NCBI RefSeq assembly: GCF_000745485.1
Contig: NZ_JQJK01000009.1
Span: 372,001-436,000, forward strand
Length of the DNA: 64,000 bases
From: Methanobacterium veterum
GTDB taxonomy: Archaea; Methanobacteriota; Methanobacteria; Methanobacteriales; Methanobacteriaceae
Reading direction: 5' to 3'
Of the stretch, positions 16,670 to 27,874 are shown piece after piece. The translations under genes were made by a program, and so were the position numbers. The stretch's first letter is position 1, and every line of letters begins with the position of its first letter. Under the pieces are notes generated by a model. The model ran no database searches. It was not told where the DNA came from and saw only the letters and a program-made list of their open reading frames with translations.

Positions 16670-18019
16670 TTAGAACCACTCTTTTGAGGATTCTATGACA
16701 TTATCTACTATTTTAACAGATGATCCGATGTAAGTATGAGGATCCATTATTTCTCTAATTTCAGCCTCTGATAAATACTGTTTAATTTCATCATTCGTTA
16801 AAACTATATCAAGCAGTCCTGTATTTTTTTCGTAAGCTTCCATTGAACAGTCTCTTGCCAGTGCATAGGCAGTTTGCCTGCCCATTCCTCTTCTTGTAAG
16901 TTCTGCCATGAATCTTTCTGCCATTATTAACCCGTGGGTACAATTGAGATTTTTTTCAATGTTTTCTGGATAGAAGACCAGGTTATTGAGTAACTTATTT
17001 GTTAAGTTGAGTATGTAATCTGTAAGAATACATGACTCTGGAAAAATTATTCTCTCACAGGATGAGTTTGTAAGATCTCTTTCATGCCATAATGGGTTAT
17101 TTTCAAGTGCAGGGGTAACATAAGCGCGTATTACTCTAGATACTCCATTAATTCTTTCTGCTGTAATTGGATTCCTTTTATGGGGCATTGTACTGCTGCC
17201 GACCTGTTTTTTAGGGTCGAATCTTTCTCCAACTTCCTTAATTTCAGTCCTTTGAAGACTTCTGATTTCTACAGCAATTTTGTCAAGGGTGCTTGCTATG
17301 TTTGCAAGGTCCATGATGAACTCTGCGTGGTTGTCCCTTTGAACTATCTGATTTGAGATTAGAACTGGTTTAAGGCCTAAGATTTCAGATACCTTCTTGT
17401 GAACGTCTAAACCTTCACTGCCAAGTGCTGCTATGGTACCAACTGCACCAGTTAGCATGCCCACGCATAAACGGTTTTTACATTCGTCCATCCTTTCAAT
17501 CTGCCTGTGGAACTCATCAGCCCATAATGCAAATTTCATACCGTAGGTTAGTGGAAGTGCATGCTGTCCATGGGTTCTTCCAATACAAACAGTATTTTTA
17601 TGCTCTTCAGCTAGATTAAGAAGGGTTTTAGTAACTTTAACCAGTTTTTCCCTTAAAATTTCTATTGATTCTTTAAAAAGAAGTGATTGTGATGTGTCGA
17701 TTATATCATTGGAGGTTGCTCCAAAATGAACATATTCTCCTGCGTCTCCTTCGCAGGCTTCTGCAAGAGCTTTTACAATGGATGCAATATCGTGATTGGT
17801 TTGTCTTTCAATCTCTTTTACTCTTTCCAGTGTAACATATTTTGTGCTTGCTTTTTCTCGTATCTGGGATGAAGCTTCCTTTGGAACTAAGCCAAATTCG
17901 GATTCTGCTTCTGCAAGAGCAGCTTCAACATCGAGCATTTTTTGAAGTTTATTTTCTTCTTCCCAGACATTTCGCATTTCTTCTGTTCCGTACCTGTATT
18001 CAATAGGGTGAATTGCCAT
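16670..18019 (-). CDS. purB: adenylosuccinate lyase
   Basis: 449 residues, the normal length. PurB performs two beta-eliminations in purine synthesis: SAICAR to AICAR plus fumarate, and adenylosuccinate to AMP plus fumarate, as a cytosolic homotetramer. The start MAIHPIEYRYGTEEMRNVWE, the HFGATSNDIIDT block, GRTHGQHALPLTYG, and the superfamily signature GSSTMPHKRNP are all present. It is transcribed with the Sec61-beta gene just upstream (30-base gap), which may place both under one promoter near 18240. Confidence 0.95.
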   Translation of the reverse strand: MAIHPIEYRYGTEEMRNVWEEENKLQKMLDVEAALAEAESEFGLVPKEASSQIREKASTKYVTLERVKEIERQTNHDIASIVKALAEACEGDAGEYVHFGATSNDIIDTSQSLLFKESIEILREKLVKVTKTLLNLAEEHKNTVCIGRTHGQHALPLTYGMKFALWADEFHRQIERMDECKNRLCVGMLTGAVGTIAALGSEGLDVHKKVSEILGLKPVLISNQIVQRDNHAEFIMDLANIASTLDKIAVEIRSLQRTEIKEVGERFDPKKQVGSSTMPHKRNPITAERINGVSRVIRAYVTPALENNPLWHERDLTNSSCERIIFPESCILTDYILNLTNKLLNNLVFYPENIEKNLNCTHGLIMAERFMAELTRRGMGRQTAYALARDCSMEAYEKNTGLLDIVLTNDEIKQYLSEAEIREIMDPHTYIGSSVKIVDNVIESSKEWF

Positions 18020-18048
18020 GTGTATCTCTCTAGTCTAAAATTTTTTAA

Positions 18049-18213
18049 TTAAGTTGATACTGTAAAACGTAGTGCTATACAGATTACTCCGAGTAGTGCA
18101 CTTCCAATTATAACCTGTTCTGGTGTTAATTTAGGTCCTCTTGTTTCTTCTTCGAAATATCTTACAAGGCCGGCTCCACTTGGTGGAAGGCTCTTTTTAT
18201 CTCTTTTTGCCAT
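18049..18213 (-). CDS. secG: preprotein translocase subunit Sec61-beta/SecG
   Basis: 54 residues. The N-terminal soluble part reads MAKRDKKSLPPSGAGLVRYF, followed by EEETRGPKLTPEQV, which is the archaeal Sec61-beta pattern, then a single membrane helix (IIGSALLGVICIALRF, about residues 35-50). It belongs to the SecYE-beta channel and is non-essential in most organisms. GGTGATTTT precedes the ATG. It lies just upstream of purB on the same strand. Confidence 0.9.
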   Translation of the reverse strand: MAKRDKKSLPPSGAGLVRYFEEETRGPKLTPEQVIIGSALLGVICIALRFTVST

Positions 18214-18686
18214 AAAATCACCGATTAGCTTTATTCATATTATAAAAATTAATTCTAATTTGATATTAAATATATCCTTAAATTAATTTAAATGTTATAT
18301 ATCCTATAAATTTATGGATATAAATATTTAAGAAACCTTCTAATTTTTCTTAAAAGCTTCAATAAAATATTGTTATACCCTTTTATAAATCGACATAAAA
18401 GTTATTTGAGTTATTACTGTTTTATTTTGTATAATAATCAGTACTATATGTTTATTTTTGATCGTATGCTTCTCTTTATAACCTATTTGTGATTTCATGT
18501 TTTTAGGGGATGATTTGTGATAGATTCCATTTAAGTGGAGATCACCGAGTTCTCTAGCAGAGGTACGCCGGATAGTAATGAATAATAACTATAACAATGT
18601 CCTTTGATTTATTATGATTTTTTAATATTGCTTAAGAAAAAACAAAAACATTTATAAACAATAACCGACAGTTATCCTAAATTATG
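18214..18686. other. intergenic stretch between divergent Sec61-beta and mer
   Basis: No gene seen. A GC-richer patch at about 18535-18580 (AAGTGGAGATCACCGAGTTC at its left part, then CTCTAGCAGAGGTACGCCGG) contrasts with the AT-rich flanks and might be a small RNA, but it does not match a family I know. TATA-like AT stretches near 18240-18300 probably serve the minus-strand Sec61-beta/purB unit. Confidence 0.35.
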
Positions 18687-18702
18687 ACCAGTGGTTTTAT
18701 AA
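18687..18702 (+). promoter_or_regulatory. promoter-like box upstream of mer
   Basis: ACCAGTGGTTTTATAA. The TTTTATAA part fits an archaeal TATA box, and ACCAGTGG would cover the BRE region. The identical 16 bases occur at 25149-25164 upstream of nrdD. It lies 247 bases before the mer start, leaving a long leader that contains palindrome cluster D. Confidence 0.55.
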
Positions 18703-18746
18703 AATATTTACCCTTGGTTATAATTACCTAAAGTTTAGGAGGTTGA

Positions 18747-19919
<1,173 letters not shown>

Positions 19920-19952
19920 GTTTTTTTTTTAATCCAAACTTTATAGTAAATC

Positions 19953-20005
19953 ACCAATTGGATTAAAAAAGTCCAATTTGGAGAATTTTTTAATTCTCCT
20001 CTTTT
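19953..20005 (+). terminator. double hairpin terminator after mer
   Basis: CCAATTGGA/TCCAATTTGG pairs across 19953-19980, followed by GGAGAATT-TTTT-AATTCTCC (19980-19999) and a T-rich run. Position 35-85 bases after the mer stop fits transcription termination. Confidence 0.55.
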
Positions 20006-20141
20006 TAAAAAGCGTTTGATTTATCAACATTGATGTTAACCCAATTAGGTTTTATTCAAATTATTTTTACTGGCTAAACATATATTATATTAAAATTATA
20101 AAGTAAATAACATCTTTTTATCTATGATCTGAGTGATTGTG

Positions 20142-20849
20142 ATGTCTTTAGAAAGAAAGAAAATGAAAAGAAAACAGAAGCGGGAAGATATAATCAGTAC
20201 TGCTGAAAAATTATTCTTTTCCAAAGGCTATGACGATGTTTCAATGAATGACATTGCTAAGGATGTTGGAATGAGTAAAGCAACCCTTTATTTGTACTTT
20301 GATAATAAAGACAGCCTTTTTTTTGCAGTTGTCCTTAGAGGCGCTGAAATTATGAAATCTCTAATAGAAAAAGAGATGGGAACTGTAGAAAAGGGTATTG
20401 ATAAAATTTTTGCTTATAGAAATGCTTATTTTGATTTTGCATTAAGATATCCGGATTATCTTCATATTTACAATTATTTTATCTCTGGAAGGTTTAATTT
20501 AACTCGAATTGTAGATAATCTGGTCATGAAAGATGTAATTGAGCGCGGCAGAAAATTTGCCATGTTTCCTGCAACAATGGCTTCCTCTGATGAAAATGAG
20601 AGGCAAATCATGGAAATTCGAAAGGATATTCTTATACTTTTAATTAATTCAATTAAAACAGGTATTGAAGACGGTTCAATTGATAAAAAGATACAGATTA
20701 TAGAAATGGCGATTTTAATAAAATCAATGACTGAAAATAACTTAAATATGCCTCCCGATTTAGTAAAAACCCTAGAAATAAGGGGTATAAATAGTAAAAA
20801 GTATTTTTTAGACATTAATAACTTATTAAACAGTTTATTTAAATCTTAA
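20142..20849 (+). CDS. TetR/AcrR-family transcription regulator
   Basis: 235 residues. ATG at 20142 is chosen over the GTG at 20133 because GAGTGA lies five bases upstream. Residues 10-60 form the TetR DNA-binding domain: REDIISTAEKLFFSKGYDDV, then SMNDIAKDVGMSKATLYLYF as helix-turn-helix. The C-terminal two thirds are helical and would bind an unknown ligand and dimerise. No transporter or enzyme is adjacent, and long intergenic regions lie on both sides, so targets cannot be inferred from context. Confidence 0.85.
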   Translation: MSLERKKMKRKQKREDIISTAEKLFFSKGYDDVSMNDIAKDVGMSKATLYLYFDNKDSLFFAVVLRGAEIMKSLIEKEMGTVEKGIDKIFAYRNAYFDFALRYPDYLHIYNYFISGRFNLTRIVDNLVMKDVIERGRKFAMFPATMASSDENERQIMEIRKDILILLINSIKTGIEDGSIDKKIQIIEMAILIKSMTENNLNMPPDLVKTLEIRGINSKKYFLDINNLLNSLFKS

Positions 20850-21558
20850 CTTAAAATATTATAACAGATTCGTGGATTGAATTGAATATTTTCATTGGTT
20901 TATTATTTTTGTAATATTTAAAAGTCAAAGTACTGTGAAATTAACAGAGGATTATGACGATTTATACAGTAGTATTGTATCTATTATCATTGTAAATAGT
21001 ACTAAACTTTATAAAATAACCTTTTATTATTATATCAATTTAATATTCTATTTTTTGAAGTATCTCGTGGTGATGTACTCTTTAAATTTCAGGAAAATTC
21101 TATAATTCATGGCCCTAATAATATAATAAATTGTTAAATAACTATCTATTTAAATTTAATATTTGTTTTAGTTGCATTTTGAGTACTATTTCATTGCCAA
21201 CAACATATAATAATGTGTTATCTGTAGAACATATGTTGATATGAATGTGACCGCTTTTTACGCGTTTTTAATCTAACAGAACCTTATCATGTCAGCATTA
21301 TCTACTTTGATTTGTTGTGCCAATGACTATTAATTTTTCATAATGTGATCTCTATTTAAAAGGAGATATACACAATTTGGGAATTTATAAGGGCCTTACA
21401 GTAAGCTTTATTATCTATTTAAACCCATAAGAATAAGCAAGATCGCATTTTTACTTTTTATGATTAAACGAAGTTGATCTTAAGTAATTACATACTGCAT
21501 TTAAATGTGGTGAATAATTTTCATATAAAATATACTTTTAGTATGGTAAGGGAGCAAT
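20850..21558. other. long gene-free stretch before polC
   Basis: About 700 bases, strongly AT-rich, with no coding frame or clear hairpin. CATTGCCAACAACA near 21192 and TTGTTGTGCCAATG near 21312 form an imperfect inverted pair about 110 bases apart. The polC promoter is presumably within the last 100 bases (AAAATATACTTTTAG near 21528). Confidence 0.3.
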
Positions 21559-24500
21559 ATGGGCTATTTCGAGACTTTAGAAGAGGAAACTGAAAAATTG
21601 TATGCTATAGCTAGAAAGGCACGGCTTAAAGGTCATGACATGGAAATGGAGCCGGAGATACCTCTTGCAAAGGATTTAGCAGAGCGAGTAGAAGGGTTAG
21701 TTGGCCCAAAAGGTGTTGCAAAAAGGATTAAAGAATTAGAAAAGGAATGGTCATCGAGGGAAGAAGTGGCATTTCAGGTAGCAAGAGAAATTGTAATAAC
21801 GCCTGATGAGGAAGGTAAGGAAGACCCAATTGAAGTTAAAGAGCTGAAAGCTGACCAGGCACTGCGTACTGCCCTTGCTATCTTAACTGAAGGGGTAGTT
21901 GCTGCACCTCTGGAGGGAATTGCAAAGGTTAAAATTAAACAGAACTTTGATAGTACATGGTATTTTGCAGTTTATTTTGCAGGGCCTATAAGAAGTGCTG
22001 GAGGAACCGCAGCAGCAATGGCAGTTCTAATTGGGGAGTATATAAGACTTTCCGCAGGGCTTGATGTTTACAAACCTACAGACATGGAAATTGAAAGATA
22101 CGTGGAAGAAGTTGAGCTCTACGAATCAGAGGTTACTAATCTCCAGTATTCACCAACCCCTGATGAAGTAAGGCTTGCAGTCAAAAGTATCCCTGTAGAA
22201 GTAACTGGAGAAGCTACAGACCAGATAGAAGTTTCCCACCGTGATTTAGAGCGTGTTGAAACCAACAGTATTAGGGGCGGAGCTCTCCTTGCGATAGCTG
22301 AAGGGGTTATACAGAAAGCTCCAAAAGTAATGAAATACGCTAGTAAATTGAAGATAGACGGCTGGGACTGGTTGGATAAGTTTTCAAAAGGAAGTGCCAA
22401 GTCAGATGATGAAGATGAAGGAGCTCCTAAAGTAAATGATAAATATATGAGGGATATAATTGGTGGAAGGCCTGTTTTATCATATCCTATGGCAAAAGGT
22501 GGCTTTAGATTAAGATACGGGCGCTCAAGGAATTCCGGGCTGGCTGCAATGGGAATCAGCCCATTAACCATGGAAATTGTGGAGTTCCTGGCAGTTGGAA
22601 CCCAGATGAAAATTGAAAGGCCAGGTAAAGGAATGTGTGTTGTCCCATGTGATACTATAGAAGGTCCAATAGTTAAATTAAGGAATGGAGATGTAGTTAA
22701 GGTTGAATCCACAGCACAAGCTAAGGAGATTAAAAAGGATGTAACAGAAATCCTTTTTTTAGGAGATATACTTGTAGCATTTGGTGAATTTTTAAGGAAT
22801 AACCATGTGCTGTTACCCTCTGCCTGGTGTGAAGAATGGTGGATTAAAACAGTTCAAAATTCTGAAAAGTATTCAGAAGAGACAGGGCCCGATTTAAGTC
22901 TGGAAACGATTAATGATATTGGTTCAGAAGAGGCATTTGAACTGTCAAGGAAATACAATGTTCCACTGCATCCAGAATACACTTATTTTTACCACGATGT
23001 CTCATGTCTTGATTTAAATATGCTCCGAAGCTGGTTGTATAAAAATTATGATGGTTCTTCGGTAGAAAATGGTTTAATGTTGGATATAGAACCTCCTAAG
23101 AGGATTTTAGAAGTTATAGGTGTTCCTCATAAGGTTCAGGACAATAAAGTGGTAATAGATCATGACCATGCAAATGCCCTGATCAATACTCTTGCTGAGC
23201 CTTTGGATGCTGAAAAAGATATTACAACCTTGGAAGCACTGAATGAAGTATCTCCTGTGAAAATAATGGCAAAGGCCCCAACATATATTGGTACAAGGGT
23301 TGGAAGGCCTGAAAAAACAAAGGAAAGAAAAATGAAACCTGCACCTCACGGGCTGTTCCCTATAGGTACTAATGGGGGAAGCAGGCGTAACATCATTGAG
23401 GCGGCCAAAAAAGGAAGTATATTTGTTGACATTTCAAGATGTAAGTGTACTGAATGTGGAGTAAGTTCATTCCATGCTAAATGTCCAGTATGCGGCGCGA
23501 GAACAGAACCAACGGGTGCTGCAAAGAAAAAGATTAATTTAGCCAGTTTACTTAAAAAGGCATATGAAAATGCTGGAGTTAGAAGATTGGATGAAATAAA
23601 AGGGGTAGTAGGGATGATATCTGAGGAAAAATACCCTGAACCTCTTGAAAAAGCTATACTCCGGGCTAAAAATGATGTATTCGCATTTAAAGATGCTACA
23701 ATAAGGCATGATTCTACTGATCTACCTATCACCCATTTCATACCTCAAGAGGTAGGAGTAACTCCAGAAAAGCTGATTGAACTTGGATATACTCATGATT
23801 GTTATGGGGATCCACTTGAACGTGATGATCAAATCATTGAAATAAAGATTCAGGATATAATAATCTCGGATAATTGTGCAGAATACTTTGTAAGGGTTTC
23901 AAAATTTATAGATGACCTGCTTGAAAACTATTACGAGCTGGATAGATTTTATAATATTAATGAAGTAGAAGACCTGGTTGGGCATCTGGTCGTAGGTCTT
24001 GCACCTCACACTTCTGCTGGTGTTTTAGGAAGAGTTGTTGGATTTACAAAGGCAGCATGCTGCTATGCACACCCATATTTCCATTCTGCAAAAAGAAGAA
24101 ACTGTGACAGTGATGAGGATGCAGTGATGCTGCTTTTAGATGCATTAATAAACTTCTCAAAGATATTCCTTCCAAGTTCCAGGGGTGGAAAGATGGACGC
24201 TCCATTGGTTCTTTCATCAAGGATAGATCCAGAAGAAATCGACGATGAATCGCATAATATCGATGCAATGGCCACACTTCCGCTGGAACTCTATGAGAAA
24301 AGTCTCGGATTTGCTAAACCTTCCGATGTCATTTCGGTTATAGATAATGTTAAGAGAAGGCTGGGTACAGAGGACCAGTACCAGGGTCTCATGTTTTCAC
24401 ACAATACCTCAAGCATCCACAGCGGTCCAAAACTATGTCTTTACAAGATGCTTCCCACCATGAAGGAAAAGGTGGAAGAACAGGTTAAAATCGCTGAAAA

Positions 24501-24852
24501 GATAAGGGCTGTTGACCAGAAGGGAGTTGTAGAGGGTGTTCTTCAGTCTCACTTTTTACCTGACATGGCTGGAAATTCAAGGGCATTTTCCAGACAGAAA
24601 GTTAGATGTACTAAGTGCAACAAAAAGTATAGACGAATACCACTTTCTGGAGAATGTACCTGCGGCTCAAATTTGATACTCAGCATATCCAAGGGTTCAG
24701 TTGTTAAGTACCTTGAAATTTCAAAGGAACTGGCTAAAAGGTATCCGATTGACACTTACCTTGTTCAAAGGATAGAAATTCTTGAATCCGGGATAAATTC
24801 GTTGTTTGAAAGCGATAAATCAAAGCAAAGTTCACTTGATGTATTTTTATAA
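21559..24852 (+). CDS. polC: DNA polymerase D large subunit DP2
   Basis: 1097 residues, close to the usual 1,100-1,200 of intein-free DP2. PolD is the replicative polymerase of Euryarchaeota, with DP2 catalysing synthesis and DP1 proofreading. The N-terminus (MGYFETLEEETEKLYAIARK) is typical. A zinc module CKCTECG...CPVCG lies near residues 632-652. The catalytic Asp pair sits in NCDSDEDAVMLL (D850 and D852; most homologues have CDGDED, so Gly to Ser here). A C-terminal zinc finger has CTKC near residue 1017 and CTCG near residue 1034. No intein interrupts it. GGGAGC precedes the ATG. DP1 is not nearby. Confidence 0.96.
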   Translation: MGYFETLEEETEKLYAIARKARLKGHDMEMEPEIPLAKDLAERVEGLVGPKGVAKRIKELEKEWSSREEVAFQVAREIVITPDEEGKEDPIEVKELKADQALRTALAILTEGVVAAPLEGIAKVKIKQNFDSTWYFAVYFAGPIRSAGGTAAAMAVLIGEYIRLSAGLDVYKPTDMEIERYVEEVELYESEVTNLQYSPTPDEVRLAVKSIPVEVTGEATDQIEVSHRDLERVETNSIRGGALLAIAEGVIQKAPKVMKYASKLKIDGWDWLDKFSKGSAKSDDEDEGAPKVNDKYMRDIIGGRPVLSYPMAKGGFRLRYGRSRNSGLAAMGISPLTMEIVEFLAVGTQMKIERPGKGMCVVPCDTIEGPIVKLRNGDVVKVESTAQAKEIKKDVTEILFLGDILVAFGEFLRNNHVLLPSAWCEEWWIKTVQNSEKYSEETGPDLSLETINDIGSEEAFELSRKYNVPLHPEYTYFYHDVSCLDLNMLRSWLYKNYDGSSVENGLMLDIEPPKRILEVIGVPHKVQDNKVVIDHDHANALINTLAEPLDAEKDITTLEALNEVSPVKIMAKAPTYIGTRVGRPEKTKERKMKPAPHGLFPIGTNGGSRRNIIEAAKKGSIFVDISRCKCTECGVSSFHAKCPVCGARTEPTGAAKKKINLASLLKKAYENAGVRRLDEIKGVVGMISEEKYPEPLEKAILRAKNDVFAFKDATIRHDSTDLPITHFIPQEVGVTPEKLIELGYTHDCYGDPLERDDQIIEIKIQDIIISDNCAEYFVRVSKFIDDLLENYYELDRFYNINEVEDLVGHLVVGLAPHTSAGVLGRVVGFTKAACCYAHPYFHSAKRRNCDSDEDAVMLLLDALINFSKIFLPSSRGGKMDAPLVLSSRIDPEEIDDESHNIDAMATLPLELYEKSLGFAKPSDVISVIDNVKRRLGTEDQYQGLMFSHNTSSIHSGPKLCLYKMLPTMKEKVEEQVKIAEKIRAVDQKGVVEGVLQSHFLPDMAGNSRAFSRQKVRCTKCNKKYRRIPLSGECTCGSNLILSISKGSVVKYLEISKELAKRYPIDTYLVQRIEILESGINSLFESDKSKQSSLDVFL

Positions 24853-25148
24853 TTGGAAAGTGGAGTACATGAGGCTAGCACTGTTATAAAATGAAGGAGT
24901 ACATTCCTAAAAATTAGATATACGCTGATTAATCATGTTAAATTAGGTTAATGCTAATTTAATTTATTTAATGTCCAAATATTTTGTTTTCAAAAGTTTT
25001 TACACTTTATATTTGGAATATGGGGGGATACAATAGTATACTGACTTAAATATTTGATTAAACATCAAAATTACATGCAGTAAAAAATTAAAATTTTTTT
25101 CAGCGTGTTATATATGTTCATTTAATATTAAATCGTATATTGGTACGA
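24853..25148. other. gene-free stretch between polC and the nrdD promoter
   Basis: AT-rich, with no coding frame. No strong hairpin was recognised after polC. The segment leads into the promoter-like box at 25149. Confidence 0.3.
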
Positions 25149-25164
25149 ACCAGTGGTTTTATAA
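25149..25164 (+). promoter_or_regulatory. promoter-like box upstream of nrdD
   Basis: ACCAGTGGTTTTATAA, identical to the 16 bases at 18687-18702 upstream of mer, including the TATA-like TTTTATAA. It lies 287 bases before the nrdD start and thus also implies a long leader. No palindrome cluster is seen in this leader. Confidence 0.5.
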
Positions 25165-25414
25165 CACTATAGTAAAGTTTTAATCTTAGAGGTTAATAAT
25201 ATATAACTAGAATTCTACAATTCCGTCCTATTTAAACGGAATGAATTTCAGTAGGATAATGGTTATTAATATGATTGAACGATTATTATAAGTAAAACTA
25301 ACTGCAATTATCATATTAAGGTATTATAAATACGTATTAAACTTTAAAGTAGAATTAACGAAATAAAAATCATAAAAAAAATAATCTAAAATTATTTTCT
25401 GGAGGATTCAGTTT

Positions 25415-25435
25415 ATGTGGTTTGGAGGACTATGA
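25415..25435 (+). CDS. six-residue leader ORF coupled to nrdD
   Basis: ATG at 25415 opens MWFGGL and stops with TGA at 25433-25435, directly abutting the nrdD ATG. It has its own GGAGG at 25401-25405, nine bases upstream. The second GGAGG, inside this mini-ORF (25424-25428), serves nrdD. The arrangement would allow translational coupling; whether it is translated is unknown. Confidence 0.35.
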   Translation: MWFGGL

Positions 25436-27748
25436 ATGAAGGACATGCGTGCTATGGCGGCACTGCCTATACAGGCTAAAACGTGCGTCCTGAAAAACAA
25501 TGGAATATACGAAAAATTCAGCTATGAAAAAATAGTTAAATCGTGTCTTATGGTGGGAGCTTCACTTTGGGCTGCAGAAAAGATTGCAACAGACGTAGCA
25601 ACTGCGGTCTATAACGGTATCTCTACTGCAGAAATTAAGATACTGGTTCATGATTCCCTTAAAAAAATTGATGGGAAGGCTGCCGGTAAATATTTAGCAG
25701 CTAACCAATTAAAGGTCAGGACTACCAGGGATACAATAGAACCATTTGATAAAAGTAAGATTGAAAAAACACTTATTGTGGAAACACATGCTTCAGAAGA
25801 TCTTGCTGGAGAAATTGCAACAGATGCGTGTAAAGAACTTAAAAAACTCGATGTTGAATACCTGACCGCGCCGATGATCAGGGAAATTGTAAACACCAAA
25901 CTTGTAGAACACGGTCTTGAGACATTAAGGCGAAAGTATACAAGGGTTGGTATACCTGTCTACAATATAACTAACCTCATAAAGAACGGCTCCAGGGATA
26001 ATGCAAATATGATCCATAATCCTGAGACTGTTCACAAATATGTTGCAGATGAAGCACTCAAGCAGTACGCATTGTTACACATACTTCCAAACGAACTTGC
26101 AGATGCCCACATGGGCGGGGACATACATATACACGATCTTGAATTCTTTGCAGGACGCCCAATAAATTGCTTACAACATGATTTAAGGGTATTTATAAAA
26201 AATGGACTTAAAGTGGATGGTACTGGAGACCATACTTCAGTTGCAGGCCCTCCAAATCATATTGAAACACTTATGAACCATACTGGAGAAATAATGCTTG
26301 CAGCTCAGCAGAACATGAGCGGAGGTCAATCAATGAGCCTCTGGAACGTGTTTGTAGCTCCGTTTGCAGCAGGCTTACCTTATGAAAAGGTAAAGCAGGC
26401 AGTTCAGATGTTGATATACAACCTGAACATGGCTTACGCTGCAAGAGGCTCGCAGGTTCCATTCACAAGTATCAACCTTGAATTTACAGTCCCTGATTTC
26501 TTAAAAGATGAGCCAGCTTACGGCCCTAAAGGAAAACGTGTAGGAACATATGGGGACTTTGAAGAAGAAACAAGGTTACTACAGAGGGCATTCACCGAAA
26601 CACTCCTTGATGGAGATTCAGAAGGTAAACCACATCTCTTCCCAAACACAATATATGTTTTAAGGAAAGAATGCTTAAAAGAAGAGTTTGATGAAGATAT
26701 AAGGCGTGTTCACGAGCTTTCAGCCAAGTTTGGAACATCTTACTTCATAAACATGCTGCCTGATTACAGGGGAAATCTCGCTAATTACATGGGATGCAGA
26801 ACATCTTTAAACGATGATTGGACTGGAGACTGGTCTCAAGACTGTTTCAGGACAGGAAACCTTGCATATGTTACACTGAACCTTCCGAGGATTGCATATA
26901 ATTCCAAAGATGACAGTGATATATTTGAATACCTTGACTCCTATCTGAATCTTGCAGAGCAGACACTGATGCTCAGAAGAGAACAGGCTTTAAATTGCCT
27001 TAATGATTATAATTTACTCCCATTCCTGTCACAGAGACCAAACGATGAAGATGGTACCTACTATAGAATAGAAAATTCCACAATGTCATTTGGTTTTGTT
27101 GGGCTTAATGAAATGCTCCGATCTTATTTAGGTGCAGGAATTGAAGATAAGGGTGCCAACGAGTTTGGACTTAGGGTAGTTGACTATATAAATGAGAGAG
27201 CTGCCAAGTTGAAGGATGAAACAGGACTTAGATGGAGTGTTCTCCAGACACCTGCAGAATCCACAGCTTACAGGTTTGCAACCCTTGATATGGAAAAATA
27301 CAGGGACAAAATCATTGCTCAAGGGGACGAAAAAACTGCATACTACACAAATTCATCCCACGTGCCGGTTAATGCAGATATTTTACTCCCAGAAAAAGTT
27401 AAAATCGAGTCTCAGTACCACTCCAAGACCCTTGGAGGACATATATTCCATGCATTCATGGGAGAGTCCTATTCAGACCCAGATGCACTCATGAGCCTTA
27501 CAGACAAAATAGCCAGGAAATCAGATATTGGATTTTGGGCTTACAGCTCCGCACTGAGCTTCTGTCTGAAATGTAAAACTTTAATGAAAGGTTTACAGGA
27601 CAACTGTGCGACCTGCGGTGAACAGAAAGAAGTTGAATGGTACGACCGTATAACCGGATATGTTCAGCAGGTAGGAAGGTCTAAATCCGCTTCTGGTGGA
27701 TGGAACCCTGGTAAGATGCAGGAACTGTTGGACAGAAAACGGTTCTAA
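25436..27748 (+). CDS. nrdD: anaerobic ribonucleoside-triphosphate reductase
   Basis: 770 residues. The enzyme makes dNTPs from NTPs with a glycyl radical under anoxic conditions. An ATP-cone domain covers about residues 13-100. The core has INCLQHDLR, the GGQSMSLWNVFVAPF stretch and NYMGCRTSLNDDW. The C-terminus carries a zinc site (FCLKCKTL...CATCGEQ) followed by GYVQQVGRSKSASGGWNPGK, where the radical glycine is expected. GGAGG lies seven bases before the ATG. The radical-SAM activase NrdG is not adjacent. The codon use and higher GC are those of a core gene, unlike the two genes that follow. Confidence 0.95.
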   Translation: MKDMRAMAALPIQAKTCVLKNNGIYEKFSYEKIVKSCLMVGASLWAAEKIATDVATAVYNGISTAEIKILVHDSLKKIDGKAAGKYLAANQLKVRTTRDTIEPFDKSKIEKTLIVETHASEDLAGEIATDACKELKKLDVEYLTAPMIREIVNTKLVEHGLETLRRKYTRVGIPVYNITNLIKNGSRDNANMIHNPETVHKYVADEALKQYALLHILPNELADAHMGGDIHIHDLEFFAGRPINCLQHDLRVFIKNGLKVDGTGDHTSVAGPPNHIETLMNHTGEIMLAAQQNMSGGQSMSLWNVFVAPFAAGLPYEKVKQAVQMLIYNLNMAYAARGSQVPFTSINLEFTVPDFLKDEPAYGPKGKRVGTYGDFEEETRLLQRAFTETLLDGDSEGKPHLFPNTIYVLRKECLKEEFDEDIRRVHELSAKFGTSYFINMLPDYRGNLANYMGCRTSLNDDWTGDWSQDCFRTGNLAYVTLNLPRIAYNSKDDSDIFEYLDSYLNLAEQTLMLRREQALNCLNDYNLLPFLSQRPNDEDGTYYRIENSTMSFGFVGLNEMLRSYLGAGIEDKGANEFGLRVVDYINERAAKLKDETGLRWSVLQTPAESTAYRFATLDMEKYRDKIIAQGDEKTAYYTNSSHVPVNADILLPEKVKIESQYHSKTLGGHIFHAFMGESYSDPDALMSLTDKIARKSDIGFWAYSSALSFCLKCKTLMKGLQDNCATCGEQKEVEWYDRITGYVQQVGRSKSASGGWNPGKMQELLDRKRF

Positions 27749-27874
27749 CTTTTTATTTTTTTATTTTTATGTAATAATAAGATACGACATTAATTTAGCA
27801 CTTTCTATATTTAAAAGCACTATTTATGGAAATGCCTGTTTACTAATTATTAATTTTAATTTTGAGGTATTAAA

